Positions 53,241 through 64,000 of a stretch of 64,000 nt of DNA are shown piece after piece. The notes under the pieces were generated by a model. It was not told where the DNA came from. It worked only from the letters and a program-made list of their open reading frames with translations, and did no database searches. The position numbers were made by a program, and so were the translations under genes. The stretch comes from Bugula neritina (lineage: Eukaryota > Bryozoa > Gymnolaemata > Cheilostomatida > Bugulidae): NCBI GenBank assembly GCA_964035545.1, contig OZ037772.1, positions 583,501 through 647,500 on the forward strand, in the 5' to 3' direction. Within the stretch, counting starts at the first letter, position 1; each line of letters begins with the position of its first letter.

Positions 53241-56200
53241 ATGGCAGAATCCAGAGTTGTGAAAAAGAGACTAAACAATTCGTATCGCTGTGGGTACTGC
53301 TCGCAGTACTTCAACAAACTTGAAGATCCCAGAACTCTGCCCTGTCTGCATGTGTACTGCATGAGATGTTTGAAGACTGACATCGGTGGTAGGAAGGATC
53401 ATATCAGATGTGCTTATTGTAGGTGAGTTACAGTACATAACACAATATATCATGTCATAGGCTTGCATATGATTTTCTCACTATCATCTAGGAGTTGTCT
53501 GATCTGTGTCTATGAAAAGCTAACAATACTGTATATTCTATGTGAACTCTGGTTACTAACTTGTGGAGTGTGTGGATATCTTTTCATTAGGTAGAGAAAG
53601 TAACTGTTATGTAGATTACATCATCAGCTGTCCTCTCTTGTTGATATGTGGTGCTGTTGGATGTCATGGGATTGGGGTTGTCTCCTCATTATATTATTTT
53701 GTTCTCATACAGTACAAGACTTGTTAGAGCAGTCATTCCTAACCTTTTTCATACCATTCCCACTTTCGTACATGTTTACTATTAAGTCCCCTCCCTTTTG
53801 TCAATCGGAAATTTTTATGACGGACATAATGATAATATAGATTACTATGCAATATTTTTTCTCTTACATTTGAATATAATATAATTATTTCTGATAATTA
53901 TATTATGCATGTGTAAAACACAGAGCAGTTCAATTATTAATATTATGGCTGCAGCTGATGACATTGTGTCAGCTTGCTTTCAAACCTCCCACCCCAACCC
54001 TTAAACCCCAACCCCAATATTGTAATTAAAACACATTCATGTAGAAGTAGACTGAGATGGCAGAATTGGTTAAATAGATAAGCTAAGATGAATGCTTATA
54101 GATATACATGTACATGTAACTTGCAAGAGCTCAAAAGTCTTCAACAAACTGCTTGAAATTTTTGAAATCAAAATCTCAGCTCCCCCTAAAAAGCCCAAAT
54201 TCCCTCTTATAGGGGGATTCTCCCAGGTTGGGAACCACTGTGTTGAATTGACTTGTGTTTACTATCTCCTTTCCTGTGATTAGAAACATGTATGATGTTG
54301 TCATGGCAACACAGTTGCTGTGGCACAAAGTACAGTTTACTAGTATGTAGTGATTGTGTAGTGAGAGTGGAGTGTCTGGTTATTGTCCATGGTTATGTGT
54401 AATCTGTAAGGAGTAGAATTATATTATTTTAATATAATGTTGAGAGAGGTACTTTTATAATGGCAGTTTGCTAAATAGCTTTAGTTCTAATTCGATAGAC
54501 TCATAACTCTGGAGTCTAGCAACTGCTACTATTACCACTAGCTGTTCAAAATTCGGGCTGCCAAAGCATAATAGCCATTGACAAGGCCAAGCAGTCACTG
54601 GGAAATTATTTGACTAAAGAGCAGGTCTTATGACAATTAGTAGTCAGTCCCTTAAACAGGAAACAGTGATTCTGTGACCTATTTAGTTAAATCCAGAGCT
54701 GAACTTTTGATTGACTATTAGATAGCCATCACAATTTTATTTGGTACAATATAATATTATGGGGTGTCAATCAGTGTCTAATATAATCTGTGAATTGAGT
54801 GTCTACTTCTTCTACCACCAGTCAGTTGTATTAAGTGTTACTCTGTATTGAGTCATGAATAGTGTTGAGGATTTGGGCCTATATTATGCCACCCCCCCTC
54901 TCTGACTTAGACTGAGACCCAACCTGCTGCACATACATAGCAGTACTACACTGAAGATAGTCAACATGTGTATGTGTCATCCTACTAGTAATGGATTACT
55001 AAGTACAAGTTATCCTATGACTCACTCTTCTTACGCTAGCTGCACGAGATAGACAACTCACACGTGACACGAACTCACAGTGCACTAGCTCTTGAAACAT
55101 TGCCAAGGATGATGAAATGACAGTTTCGCGCCACTCTTAGCAGTTAGAGTGGCATGGAATAGTTGTAGTATGTTGTAGTATTGGCTCCTCAGAATTCACA
55201 CTTCAGTAATTAGTTGCATTGCACAAACTTGCAACAGTAGTGAATAATTATTGACAATATGGCCTCCACTCAGTAGTTAACTAGTAATTTATCTTGTCAT
55301 TTTACAATACAAGTTATAATTGAGTCTATTTGTTGAGTAGCAGTTCTTTGTCATGAGTGACTATTTTCCAGCATATTAGGTACATAATATAGTCAAGTGT
55401 GTTTGTGTGGTAGCCTGTGGTCTATATAATGAATGTGTGTTGAAGAGTGATGAGTATTTATATGAGTATTTGTCAAGGACACAGCTGTGTGTGTGGATGG
55501 AGTATTTCATTACTTGAGATGTACTAAACACAGCTAACACAGGTAACATACTGATTGCTATATATTGTAGGAAAGATCACTATGACATCACAGATCCCAC
55601 AACACTACCAGTAGCTCAGCATGGAGACCCCTTAGAATACAAGTCTCCACCCAAACCTGCACCCATTCCCTGCGATGTGTGTAAAGGTGGAACAGAAGCT
55701 GCTGTGTTTTGTCTTGAGAGTCAAAAGAAATTATGTCAGCAGCATCAAGAAGTGAGTCTTTCTTATACCATTTCTCAATATTAGTTACTAAACCAGTTCT
55801 GGTTTGTATGTAGAATATTATTGAAAAGAAATGTTGAGTCTGTGTGACTTTTTATACTAAACACACAGTTTCACAGTGCAGTGAGTCAACTATGACAGAC
55901 TTGTTGGTGAAAATACAACCAACTAAACTGTTGACCTTTATTATACAGAATCACAGAGAGCTGATGGGAGATAGACATCAGTTTATTGACATTGAGGTCT
56001 ACAGAGCTTCTCCCCAAAGATATACTATAACTGAATGTGAACATCATAAACAGGAACAGCTGACAGAAGTGTGTTCCAAGTGTCACCAGATATTCTGTAT
56101 GAGATGTGATATGAGGACTGGCTGTAAGGATAAGACAGGTATTTACTTGCTGTTTCTATTTCTGTAGAAAGAAACTGAGAAATATTACAAGAACCTGTTA

Positions 56201-57318
56201 TTTATTATTTTATTATTAAAGTGAGTTATGTAACAGTAAAAGAGGAAGTCAGTTTGTCAGCATTAAGGTTTGTGTGAGACAGAAGTGGATAGTGCAGGAG
56301 TTTATATTCTCACTGTTATGTTGAATATTTAGTATATTTCATCCTTCAAGTGTCTGTTTCCTTGATAGGATGGTATAGGCATAGCTTTAACTCAGTGGTG
56401 TCTCACCTTTTTCATACCATCCTCCTTTTTATGATTATTTTCTATTAAGTTTCCGCCTTTTTGATAAAATTGTAATTTCATTTATAAAGAAAATCTGGGA
56501 CAGGTTGTTTTCCTAATAATCCATTGAGTGTAGAAAAAAGCACTTTGTGTTTGACATGAATTAGTGTCTGCCACAACTTCAGTTCAGCTTTGAAAGCATT
56601 GATGCTGGTATTAAAAGCAGTGAGTTGATGATTATACTCATTCATTTTAGGTTCAGAGTTTTTAGTACAGCAAATATATCTACTAGGTATGCAGTAAGTA
56701 GTTTGTGGCGATCAGTTCTACTGACTGCAAAAACTTCCTGTTTACTTTCAATAAATCTTTTAGCCTCCATTCGTAGTAGGAGGGGTAGCAGCTAGAGTAG
56801 AGTGAATATTAGACACATGGATGTACAAGTAAACTTAAGCCCTGGCCACACGATCGTGAGAATGACACGAAACTCGTGTGACGATTATTCGTGAGTTATC
56901 TTTTCGTATTGACCAGCCACATGATCGTTTAAACGAAAAGTCATTATGCCGAGATTGGTACCGCAAGTTTATATAAGTTATAAAGGAAAAATTTTGCCAT
57001 TTTTGTTATTTTTTTGGTATTTTATGTGTACATTTTTTTAGTTTTGTTTATTGGTAAAGTTTTTAAAAACATTTTTTATGCATATAAAATTAAAAAAAAA
57101 TTAAAACTCACTCATGCACGTAAATACAAAGCTATAAAGTTTAAGCTTCGCTGTGATTACCATGTGAATATGAATTGAATAATGCTTGCAATAGCTATTT
57201 TACGCAAAATACTTTACAGTTGCTATAAATGTAAGACTAGTAAATTGGATACAAATAGGCATAGTAATACTACTTAATTTATGCTATTTTTGAAATTTGT
57301 AGTAATTATTTGGCGTGC

Positions 57319-57404
<86 letters not shown>

Positions 57405-60400
57405 CTTAATATATACCACTTTGATGGCAACAAGTCATTTTTATTAGTCCGTGAATGAGTCTTGCACGAGATACAAGCAGCAGAACATTGCCAAATAGAG
57501 AAACTTAGTAGAAATGAAATAATCACTGTTGCTAAAATTCTATTGACCAATCAAATGGTACTTATCGTCGATTGTGATTTTTCGTCCATCGTCATCGTTG
57601 TGCACACCCAACGATGACGATTTCGTTTGAATTCCTTCAAATTTTCTCGTACGAATGTTTTTTCGTGTCAAATAGACGATTTCGTGTGATTCTCACGATC
57701 GTGTGGCCAGGGCTTTAGATTGTAGAGTGTAATGTGGATAAATAAATGAACTATATAAAATGAAGGAGTTATAATTATACATATTCATGTAACCTGGAAC
57801 ACAAGGCAAGAGCTCAAAAAGCTGGTAACAAACTCTGTGAAATTTTAGAAATGAAAACCCCTAAAAAAGCTCAAATTTCCTGTGAAGGGGAAATTCCCCA
57901 AGGTTGAGAGCCACTGCTTTAATTTTTTCAACTATTTCATTCCAAGTGCAGTGATTAATGAGCTAACCTCTGACATCTTTCTAGTCCAACCAACTGTCTA
58001 GTTATCACATAGTATGTGTATAGTGATATATCATCTACCTGTAGGTACAGGTAGTAGGTGTAGAATAAGTACAAGGTAATATCTATAATAATGCTTTTAT
58101 AAATAGTGTGATTTTATGTATACAGAGGAGACAGTAGCATCCCATGACTTGGCATCTTTGAGTGATTTGTCTTGTGAGTTACGAGAAAGTCTGACTGGTG
58201 GAATAGAGACTCTGTCTGAGAAAGTTGCAGAGTTGAATGACATCTCAAAGGATGCCTGGAAAGAACTGAGTAAAATAGAAGATGAAGTGAAGAAGATGGT
58301 TGCCAGAGTAAACGCTGTAGCTGACGCTCAGGTATGCTGACATGGTGATGCCATGTAATATTATTTCTGTTTGTCTGAAATTGGAATTTGCATTTGGTCT
58401 TTGAGTTGTAATCAGAAATGAATTTTATTTGCCACTAGAATTAACTGGCCATTAAAGTATTATCATTCTGTGTAAAAGTAGCAGTAGTCATTCATCACAT
58501 GTTACTCAGTGCAGAGGAACCTGTCAATACAGATGACTCACTCATCCTTCTGCAACTGTCAATCACTCACACAGAGAGGTTGGCTGTGTGAGTGATTGAC
58601 AGGTGTCAGGAGGAGGAGACTAGTCACGTGATGTACTAGCTCTCTGCTGTGTATAGAGTGTCACGTGACTGAGTCATTGTCCACTCAGTGGGTGATCTGT
58701 CACTTTCATTTCGAGTGCAGAGGTTGTGAGGTGCAGATGTGGTTACACTGTGTTACTATTTATTAGATAGAAGAGATTAGAAAGAGAGCTACAAACCTGA
58801 GGCTAGAAATATATGGATATTTGAAGAGCTGCACACAGATAGTGGATAATTATAGAATAGAGCTGGCCTTGAGTAAGACGATGGGCAGACAGTCTCTGCT
58901 GGACACAGTACAACATGCAGTTGATAAGTTCAATGATGCAGGGATTGTGAGAGACTACAAAGAGATGAGTGAGAAGATGGAAAAGGCTACAGATATTGGT
59001 GTAATAGAGAAGTGTGTACTTCCAGACAGCATCTTGGTACCAACATGTAGGTGGAGTCTATAAATAGTAACACTAACTATAAATAACTTTCTGCTTGTAA
59101 TCATGTGAGTTGCTTTCACTGAATATTTTAATAGTAGAATAAGTAGATAGAGTTTATTTATTAGAGATTGAGTTTTGTTCTACTCTCACATTATGAGACA
59201 TTTCTGCAGTGTTTCAGAGTTTATGATGTATAAGTGAGCTGCTAAACTGTGTTATGCTGACTACCTGCTGTCAGTATTAACAAGATATTCTCACTCAGAC
59301 ATGTGCATCATGTAGCAACTTGTAGTAACTACAGACTGCTTGTATTTAAACATCTTTTAGTTTTAAGTTTGAAAAGCTGTTCCCACCTCCTCAGGTGATG
59401 AGATTCTCAAGTTATAGAATTGTTATTTTGTTGTTGCAGACAGTGAAGACAGTCTGGGACTGAAGCTGCTGCAGCCACCATCTTCTCTACAGTCTGATGG
59501 ACTTCCTGTACGTGACTTGTGTGACTCAGTAAACATCTCAGCTGATGGACATCTGGTGTGTGGGACACTAGAAGGTGTAGAAGTAATAAATAGAGAGACT
59601 CTGGATACTATCAGCTCAGTGAAGGACACCAACACTACATTGTGGGGGGAGATAATCCAACCTGAAGGGGTGATGGTTGGCAGCTGGTATAACAGAGAGG
59701 AGAAAACAGCTGAAGTCTCACTTCTTGATCCGAACTCCTTTGAGAAGACTCGCTCTCTCTACCAGCAGTCAGTAGGTAGATACGCTTACTATAGAATAGC
59801 TCAACACGACTCACTGCTCTGTATTGTAGACAGGAGAGAAAAACAGCTGGTAGTCTGTAATCTAGTTGACAATAAAATACAGAAGTTCCCACTTCCTGAG
59901 ATGAAGAACCCTCACCCTGTATGCATCCTCCCAGACTCAACTCTCCTCATAGGAGACTGCACTGTAGATGGTAAAATGAGAAGATATAAAGTGGAGAACA
60001 CAACTCTCTCTCTAATGTGGGAGTTTCCTCACATCTCAGATCCATCTGGTATTTCCTTTGATCCAACATCTGAACTGATTCACATCTGTACACTGCTTGG
60101 ACCTCTCCTCATCCTCTCACTTGAAGGTAAATACTCTGTTTATTATAGTAAGTTTAGTTATTTTATATATAATTATGTTGCAGTATATAATATATTTTAA
60201 TAATTAAGAGTAAACAACTTCCACTCATAAGATATATTATGATATTGTTAGTATTTATCAAGTCACTGATGTTATTTTTAGCTAAAAGTTATGTAATAAA
60301 GACTGTAACATGCTGATAGTAGATGTTATATTCTTCATCACATGACTTGTAGCTAATAATAATATTAGTGAATAATACTGTCTCCCTGCAATAAGTTTAT

Positions 60401-61261
60401 TTCCAGCTGCAGTAACATGCAGGATGTAAGCACAGGTAAAAGTGTATACTATATTGTATAGGTTTAAGGTGTACTCTGTGTAGTGTGCAGTGAGCTCTTA
60501 GTAAACTCTCTTATTCAGTCTTCCTTTCCAAGGGTTCACCTGGTAGTGTAGAGGATAGGGACTCCACACTGCTGAGTGAGTTGGTGCTGCAAGGGGTTCA
60601 AACCCACCTATCAGCATGACTAGTTAGTATACTATGCAAGTGTTTTACAGTAATTTTAGAGGTGCTCAGTCTAACAACTGTACAGACTGCCAGCTACACA
60701 TGAGTTATAAGTTGTAGTTTGACTTCAGTCTAGTGCTGCTGTTGTTTTGGTCATCAGATAATTTAAATGTAAATAATTTGATACTTTTTGACTGCCATTA
60801 CTGAGACTATGTAATTTGATGATGGCTGGTAGAGCAGTGTTTGCTGGTGGGACTCAGGTGGCTGCGGTTGGTTCTTGTCGAGTATTTAATATGTGATAAT
60901 GTTGGAGTAGCTGCAGTGGTATTAGAAGTAGACATGTGGGTGTGTTTTTGCTCAGAGCCACAGGCTAAGTTTGTGGGTCAAGGTCAATATTGTTGTATAA
61001 TGAGACACTGTTTTCTATTTGAGTATTTACTTCATGCATGTAACCTGCTTAGTTGCATCTTTAAAGGCAGTCTGTCTGTTTCTCTCAATACACACCAACT
61101 GATACAATATGATGCTATTATTTACAGGTCAACTGGTGCTTACTGTTCCCAGAGAAAGTCTTGGTGTGAGTAGTGAGGTGTGGGACATTGCTGTGTGTAA
61201 CAGAGACACAGTGTTTCTAGCATGTAGAGATGGTTTGAGGAGATACACAATAAAATACTAA
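53241..61261 (+). CDS. TRIM-type RING E3 ligase with beta-propeller C-terminus, seven coding exons, 619 aa
   Basis: Exons: 53241-53422, 55571-55751, 55949-56138, 58126-58331, 58767-59046, 59440-60126, 61128-61261. All splice at GT-AG and join in frame to 620 codons including TAA (61259-61261). Domains: RING C3HC4 (C17, C20, C35, H37, C40, C43, C57, C60); a B-box-like CDVCKGG...CLESQKKLCQQH in exon 2; a second B-box, CEHHKQEQLTEVCSKCHQIFC, in exon 3; a coiled coil in exons 4-5 (LSEKVAELNDISKDAWKELS); then NHL/WD-like repeats in exons 6-7 (HLVCGTLEGVEVINRE, LLIGDCTVDGKMRRYKV, FLACRDGLRRYTIKY). RING domains recruit E2 enzymes for ubiquitin transfer and the propeller should bind substrate or RNA. 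A start upstream of the ATG is unlikely because of the acceptor. Introns 1 and 3 contain transposons. It resembles the expanded TRIM families of early animals; substrate unknown. Confidence 0.88.
53730..54240 (+). mobile_element. Short hAT-type element, copy C, in TRIM intron 1
   Basis: Starts CAGTCATTCCTAACCTTTTT and ends GGTTGGGAACCACTG, the inverted ends seen at 56394-57916. Flanks TGTTAGAG and TGTTGAAT agree at five of eight positions, so any 8-bp duplication is worn. It is internally deleted. Confidence 0.65.
56838..57714. mobile_element. 877-bp MITE nested in hAT copy B (TTA target duplication)
   Basis: Ends AGCCCTGGCCACACGATCGT and its complement, perfect for about 26 bp, flanked by TTA on both sides (56835-56837, 57715-57717). 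The uninterrupted copy at 49300 has a single TTA (AAACTTAGATTG), proving the boundaries. A 3-bp TTA duplication fits PIF/Harbinger. Inside are repeated CGTGT/ACGAT motifs and a (TA)n run; there is no transposase. Confidence 0.85.
57322..57402. repeat. (TA)n microsatellite inside the nested MITE
   Basis: Forty uninterrupted TA units. The minus-strand Tyr-Ile open frame across it is an artefact. Confidence 0.97.
58556..58602. repeat. Perfect 19-bp hairpin in TRIM intron 4
   Basis: CTGTCAATCACTCACACAG and its exact complement are separated by nine bases. A second pair, AGTCACGTGA/TCACGTGACT (about 58621 and 58662), follows. Probably the remains of a small palindromic transposon. Confidence 0.8.
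60533..60612 (+). other. tRNA-like sequence (SINE head or tRNA pseudogene)
   Basis: TAGTGTAGAGG fits an A-box and GGGTTCAAACCC a B-box, spaced about 50 bp apart. The acceptor stem is not paired, so it is unlikely to be a working tRNA. It lies in TRIM intron 6. Confidence 0.45.
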
Positions 61262-61978
61262 ACTTATCAGCTACAGTCTACTAATAATCAGCTCAGTCAG
61301 TGAGGTCCTGAGAGATGAATTGGATAATATTTGTCATCAACATAATTATTTCATCACAATTCATCAATACACACACTCTGTAATTATATTTAGATAAGAG
61401 ATGTTTTACTGTATCAAATATGTGTTGTTATTTTACCATCTAATAAAGTTTATTTGTTAGTGAAAATATAGTCTGTTTTCATGCCTCATTAGCTTTAGTT
61501 CAAGTTGAGTTCACTTACTAAAAAATAATCTATACTGGAGCAGTAACTGTAAATGACTTGTTTGTGGGAGAATTTATTCACTGAATTGACATGCAGGTGC
61601 AAGTACCTCCAACATGACTAAGTAAATTTATTCCAACCATTCATAATAATATACATTCCATTGCTGTGTACAACAGCATTGAGTAGCCAATCAAATTGTT
61701 TCTTGTCACGCAATCAGGAATCTGATAAATAATATATAAGGCAATCAACTAGATATAAACGCTGTATTACTCTACACATGAGCTGTCTATGATACAGCTG
61801 TTTTGTAAACTGTGTGTAATTTGATGAGTTTAGTTCAATTGGTTGCAGTTTAATTATGACGTGTTCCCCATTCACCTGGGAGAAATACCTTGTGTGCACA
61901 GACAAGTTGTAATGACTAACAGAAACTTTTTCAGTAGGTTCCAGTTCATCTTGAATATAATAGTACAGCTTGTTGTCA
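61262..61978. other. 3' flank of the TRIM gene
   Basis: AATAAAGTTTATTTG (61442-61456) is a likely poly(A) signal about 180 bases past the stop. The rest is AT-rich without recognised features. Confidence 0.5.
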
Positions 61979-62484
61979 TTTGGTCTCCATAGTATTGATG
62001 GTACACTACCTTGTTTGGCCTCAATAGTATTGATAGTATACTACCTTGTTTGGCCTCAATAGTATTGATGGTATACTACCTTGTTTAGCCTCAATAGTGT
62101 TGATGGTAGACTACCTTGTTTGGCCCTAATAGTATAGATGGTACACTACCTTGTTTGGCCCTAATAGTATAGATGGTACACTACCTTGTTTGGCCTCAAT
62201 AGTATTGATGGTATACTACCTTGTTTGGCCTCAATAGTATTGGTGGTAGACTACCTTGTTTGGCCTCAATAGTATTGATGGTATACTATCTTGTTTGGCC
62301 TCAATAGTATTGATGGTATACTACTTTGTTTGGCCTCAATAGTGTTGATGGTAGACTACCTTGTTTAGCCTCAATAGTATAGATGGTACACTACCTTGTT
62401 TGGCCTCAATAGTATTGATGGTATACTACTTTGTTTGGCCCTAATAGTATAGATGGTACACTACCTTGTTTGGCCTCAATAGTC
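61979..62484. repeat. 35-bp minisatellite, about 14 units
   Basis: Unit core TTGTTTGGCCTCAATAGTAT+TGATGGTATACTACC, with CTAAT/TAGAT and ACACT variants. Variant units recur in blocks, indicating duplication of multi-unit segments. Confidence 0.95.
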
Positions 62485-63847
62485 TTGCTAACAGCACAAC
62501 TTACAAGATTCAACTAATTTAACTTGTTGAGATTTACATGAATATAATACATATGAAATGTGAAAATAGCATTAAAAGTCAAGCAAGGAATTCACATGTT
62601 GACACAATTATATACTTTCACTTGAAGGTAAGCTTGATGAACCAATATGAACTGTTCACAGAGTTTACTGTGTAGGATTTGCACCTAGAATATTTAGTTA
62701 CATCAGAGCTAAGTGAAAAATCTAACAGTTGATTTATTCTGTTGAAAGTTAATGTGTTGAGTATTGATCTTATTACCCAACTTCACCCTTTTTACTGTAG
62801 AGTTTGTTGATGTAAGTTCACTTAATTAAACTATCCTCATGCAAGGGGTGGGGGTGGAATATTATTGTGAATTTATGCTTTACTTGTTATTATAGGGTCT
62901 ATTTAGGCAAAGCTATTTCACCAGGTTTGTGATTGCTAACACTTTATTCTATTTATTTCAAGATACTAATAAAACTGTACAACTATCAAAAACACGTTCC
63001 ATAATAAAAGAGAGAATATACAAGACTTTACAATAACAATTCCAAGTGCTCTCTGCCTGCTAGTCAAATAGACTAGGGCCCACTACAAGTATTCAGCTCC
63101 GCCTACTACTAATTATTAACAGTCACTGATTGGCCATCACGATGGCACCATCACACTAGTTGATCTGCATGCTGCAAAATGCATCATGTCCTCTAGTTAA
63201 AGTGTGTGCGTGGAGTTGTCCTTTCGATATAATAACATAATATACAAAATCTCTGCAATATGCCATCTGGGATATCTGTATGATAAACTTAACTAATCAA
63301 CTAGCAGCATCTTGGTTATTCAATGAAATTATCAAACTATATTATTTAACTGTAACATTATCCTAGTGAAACCTCTTATCTGTTCCTCCTATTCACTAAT
63401 CATCAAATTATTCTCCTCTACCAAATCAATACATTGTGCAGACTCCATATTTAATCTCCTCTACATACAGTTTATATTCCAGCTATCAGAGTCATGATTC
63501 TACATCACATGAATGTTCTCTACTTTAACAAGAGAATAGCCAACTATAAAAACCTGCTATAGCACACAATATAGCAACTTGTTATAACATGACATACAGT
63601 ACATCAATATTCATTCACTACACAAAATATCTCAATACACATAACAACTGGAGCTGCTGAAGTTCAATGGCTTATACAAGTTGAATTGAACAAAACACTA
63701 CGTTTTTCTTCAGCATATCAACTAGTATGGGTAGTGTGGAGAGATCTTTTATATATATAAAAACTTGTGTTTGAAGGAAATATTAAATTATATTATTCCT
63801 CTTAGCATCACATGTAGCATGAATATCAACTTATAGTTAGTGAGTTA
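62485..63847. other. Unassigned spacer, perhaps 3' flank of a minus-strand gene
   Basis: AT-rich, with no tandem arrays or recognisable coding. Confidence 0.5.
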
Positions 63848-64000
63848 CTAGAAGTTTCTTTGTAACGGAAACCAGTCCGGGTTCCTCTGCAGTTCCATCT
63901 CAACGAGTCTGGCCTGAGCTGAGGTCACCGCATGATGACATCATTCACTAGGTTCTTCTTGGTGTCTGGAAATTTTCCACCAGTTACTCCAGTGACTGAA
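63848..64000 (-). CDS. Probable C-terminal exon of a minus-strand gene, partial
   Basis: On the minus strand the window edge opens VTGGKFPDTKKNLVNDVIM, then after a one-base shift continues AVTSAQARLVEMELQRNPDW and FPLQRNF to TAG (63850-63848). The composition is more protein-like than its surroundings, but the family is not recognised. The shift near 63920 is either a sequencing error or a real lesion. Confidence 0.4.

Larger units (their letters stand above)
56394..57916 (-). mobile_element. hAT-type element, copy B, in TRIM intron 3, with a nested MITE
   Basis: Ends CAGTGGTGTCTCACC and GGTTGAGAGCCACTG, flanked by CTTTAACT (56386-56393) and CTTTAATT (57917-57924), an 8-bp target duplication with one mismatch, as expected for hAT. 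Minus-strand remnants MNEYNHQLTAF and INAFKAELKLWQ resemble the C-terminal half of ZBED-like hAT transposases. It is interrupted by 56838-57714. Confidence 0.75.

Noticed and set aside
57284-57550. Minus-strand ORF with a Tyr-Ile run
   Set aside because: Crosses a (TA)n microsatellite inside a MITE. No independent support.

Overview
The window is nuclear DNA of an invertebrate animal. It is AT-rich and has spliced genes with short GT-AG introns, many tandem repeats and a broad set of animal transposable elements. A fibrillar-collagen gene and a TRIM (RING, B-box, coiled coil, beta-propeller) gene make a sponge or another early-branching animal my best guess, but the sequence alone does not prove it. 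Nothing looks bacterial, viral or organellar.

Layout. 1-5.4 kb is a graveyard: a C2H2 zinc-finger exon fused to a Ty3/gypsy-type gag fragment, broken exons of a DUF4806-like gene, an AACGTT-rich patch, a copia-type gag scrap and a second gypsy gag. 5.4-10.1 kb is AT-rich with only weak exon candidates. 10.1-15.2 kb is one large DNA transposon with 1.15-kb inverted arms around a frameshifted transposase/nuclease gene; it is the best candidate for something poorly described. 18.7-23.6 kb (minus strand) is a spliced host-like gene I do not recognise, with four tandem repeats in its introns, one of which looks like a reiterated 3' splice site. 27.0-30.9 kb is a decayed non-LTR retrotransposon (PHD-finger ORF1, endonuclease, reverse transcriptase). 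31.6-34.4 kb is a giant ACT/ACC trinucleotide array.

34.97-39.61 kb is a complete, apparently intact Ty1/copia element with 272-bp LTRs, a TATTT target duplication and one 1368-codon gag-pol ORF. Its start codon lies inside the LTR, and its half-tRNA primer site is translated. 40.5-45.7 kb is a fibrillar-collagen gene whose coding sequence carries a stop, frameshifts and many glycine losses. 46.4-46.7 kb is a scrap of a Penelope-like GIY-YIG nuclease. 46.9-49.0 kb is a 17-bp satellite. 49.1-52.1 kb holds an old hAT copy and a palindromic MITE.

53.24-61.26 kb is the best gene in the window: a seven-exon TRIM gene that joins in frame into 619 codons plus stop. Two hAT-derived elements sit in its introns, and one of them contains a nested MITE. 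62.0-62.5 kb is a 35-bp minisatellite. The last 150 bp hold the probable 3' end of another minus-strand gene.

The genes do not form a pathway. The common theme is repeat and transposon turnover around a few host genes. Several minisatellites appear to have grown from, or next to, splice sites. All calls were made by eye without database searches.
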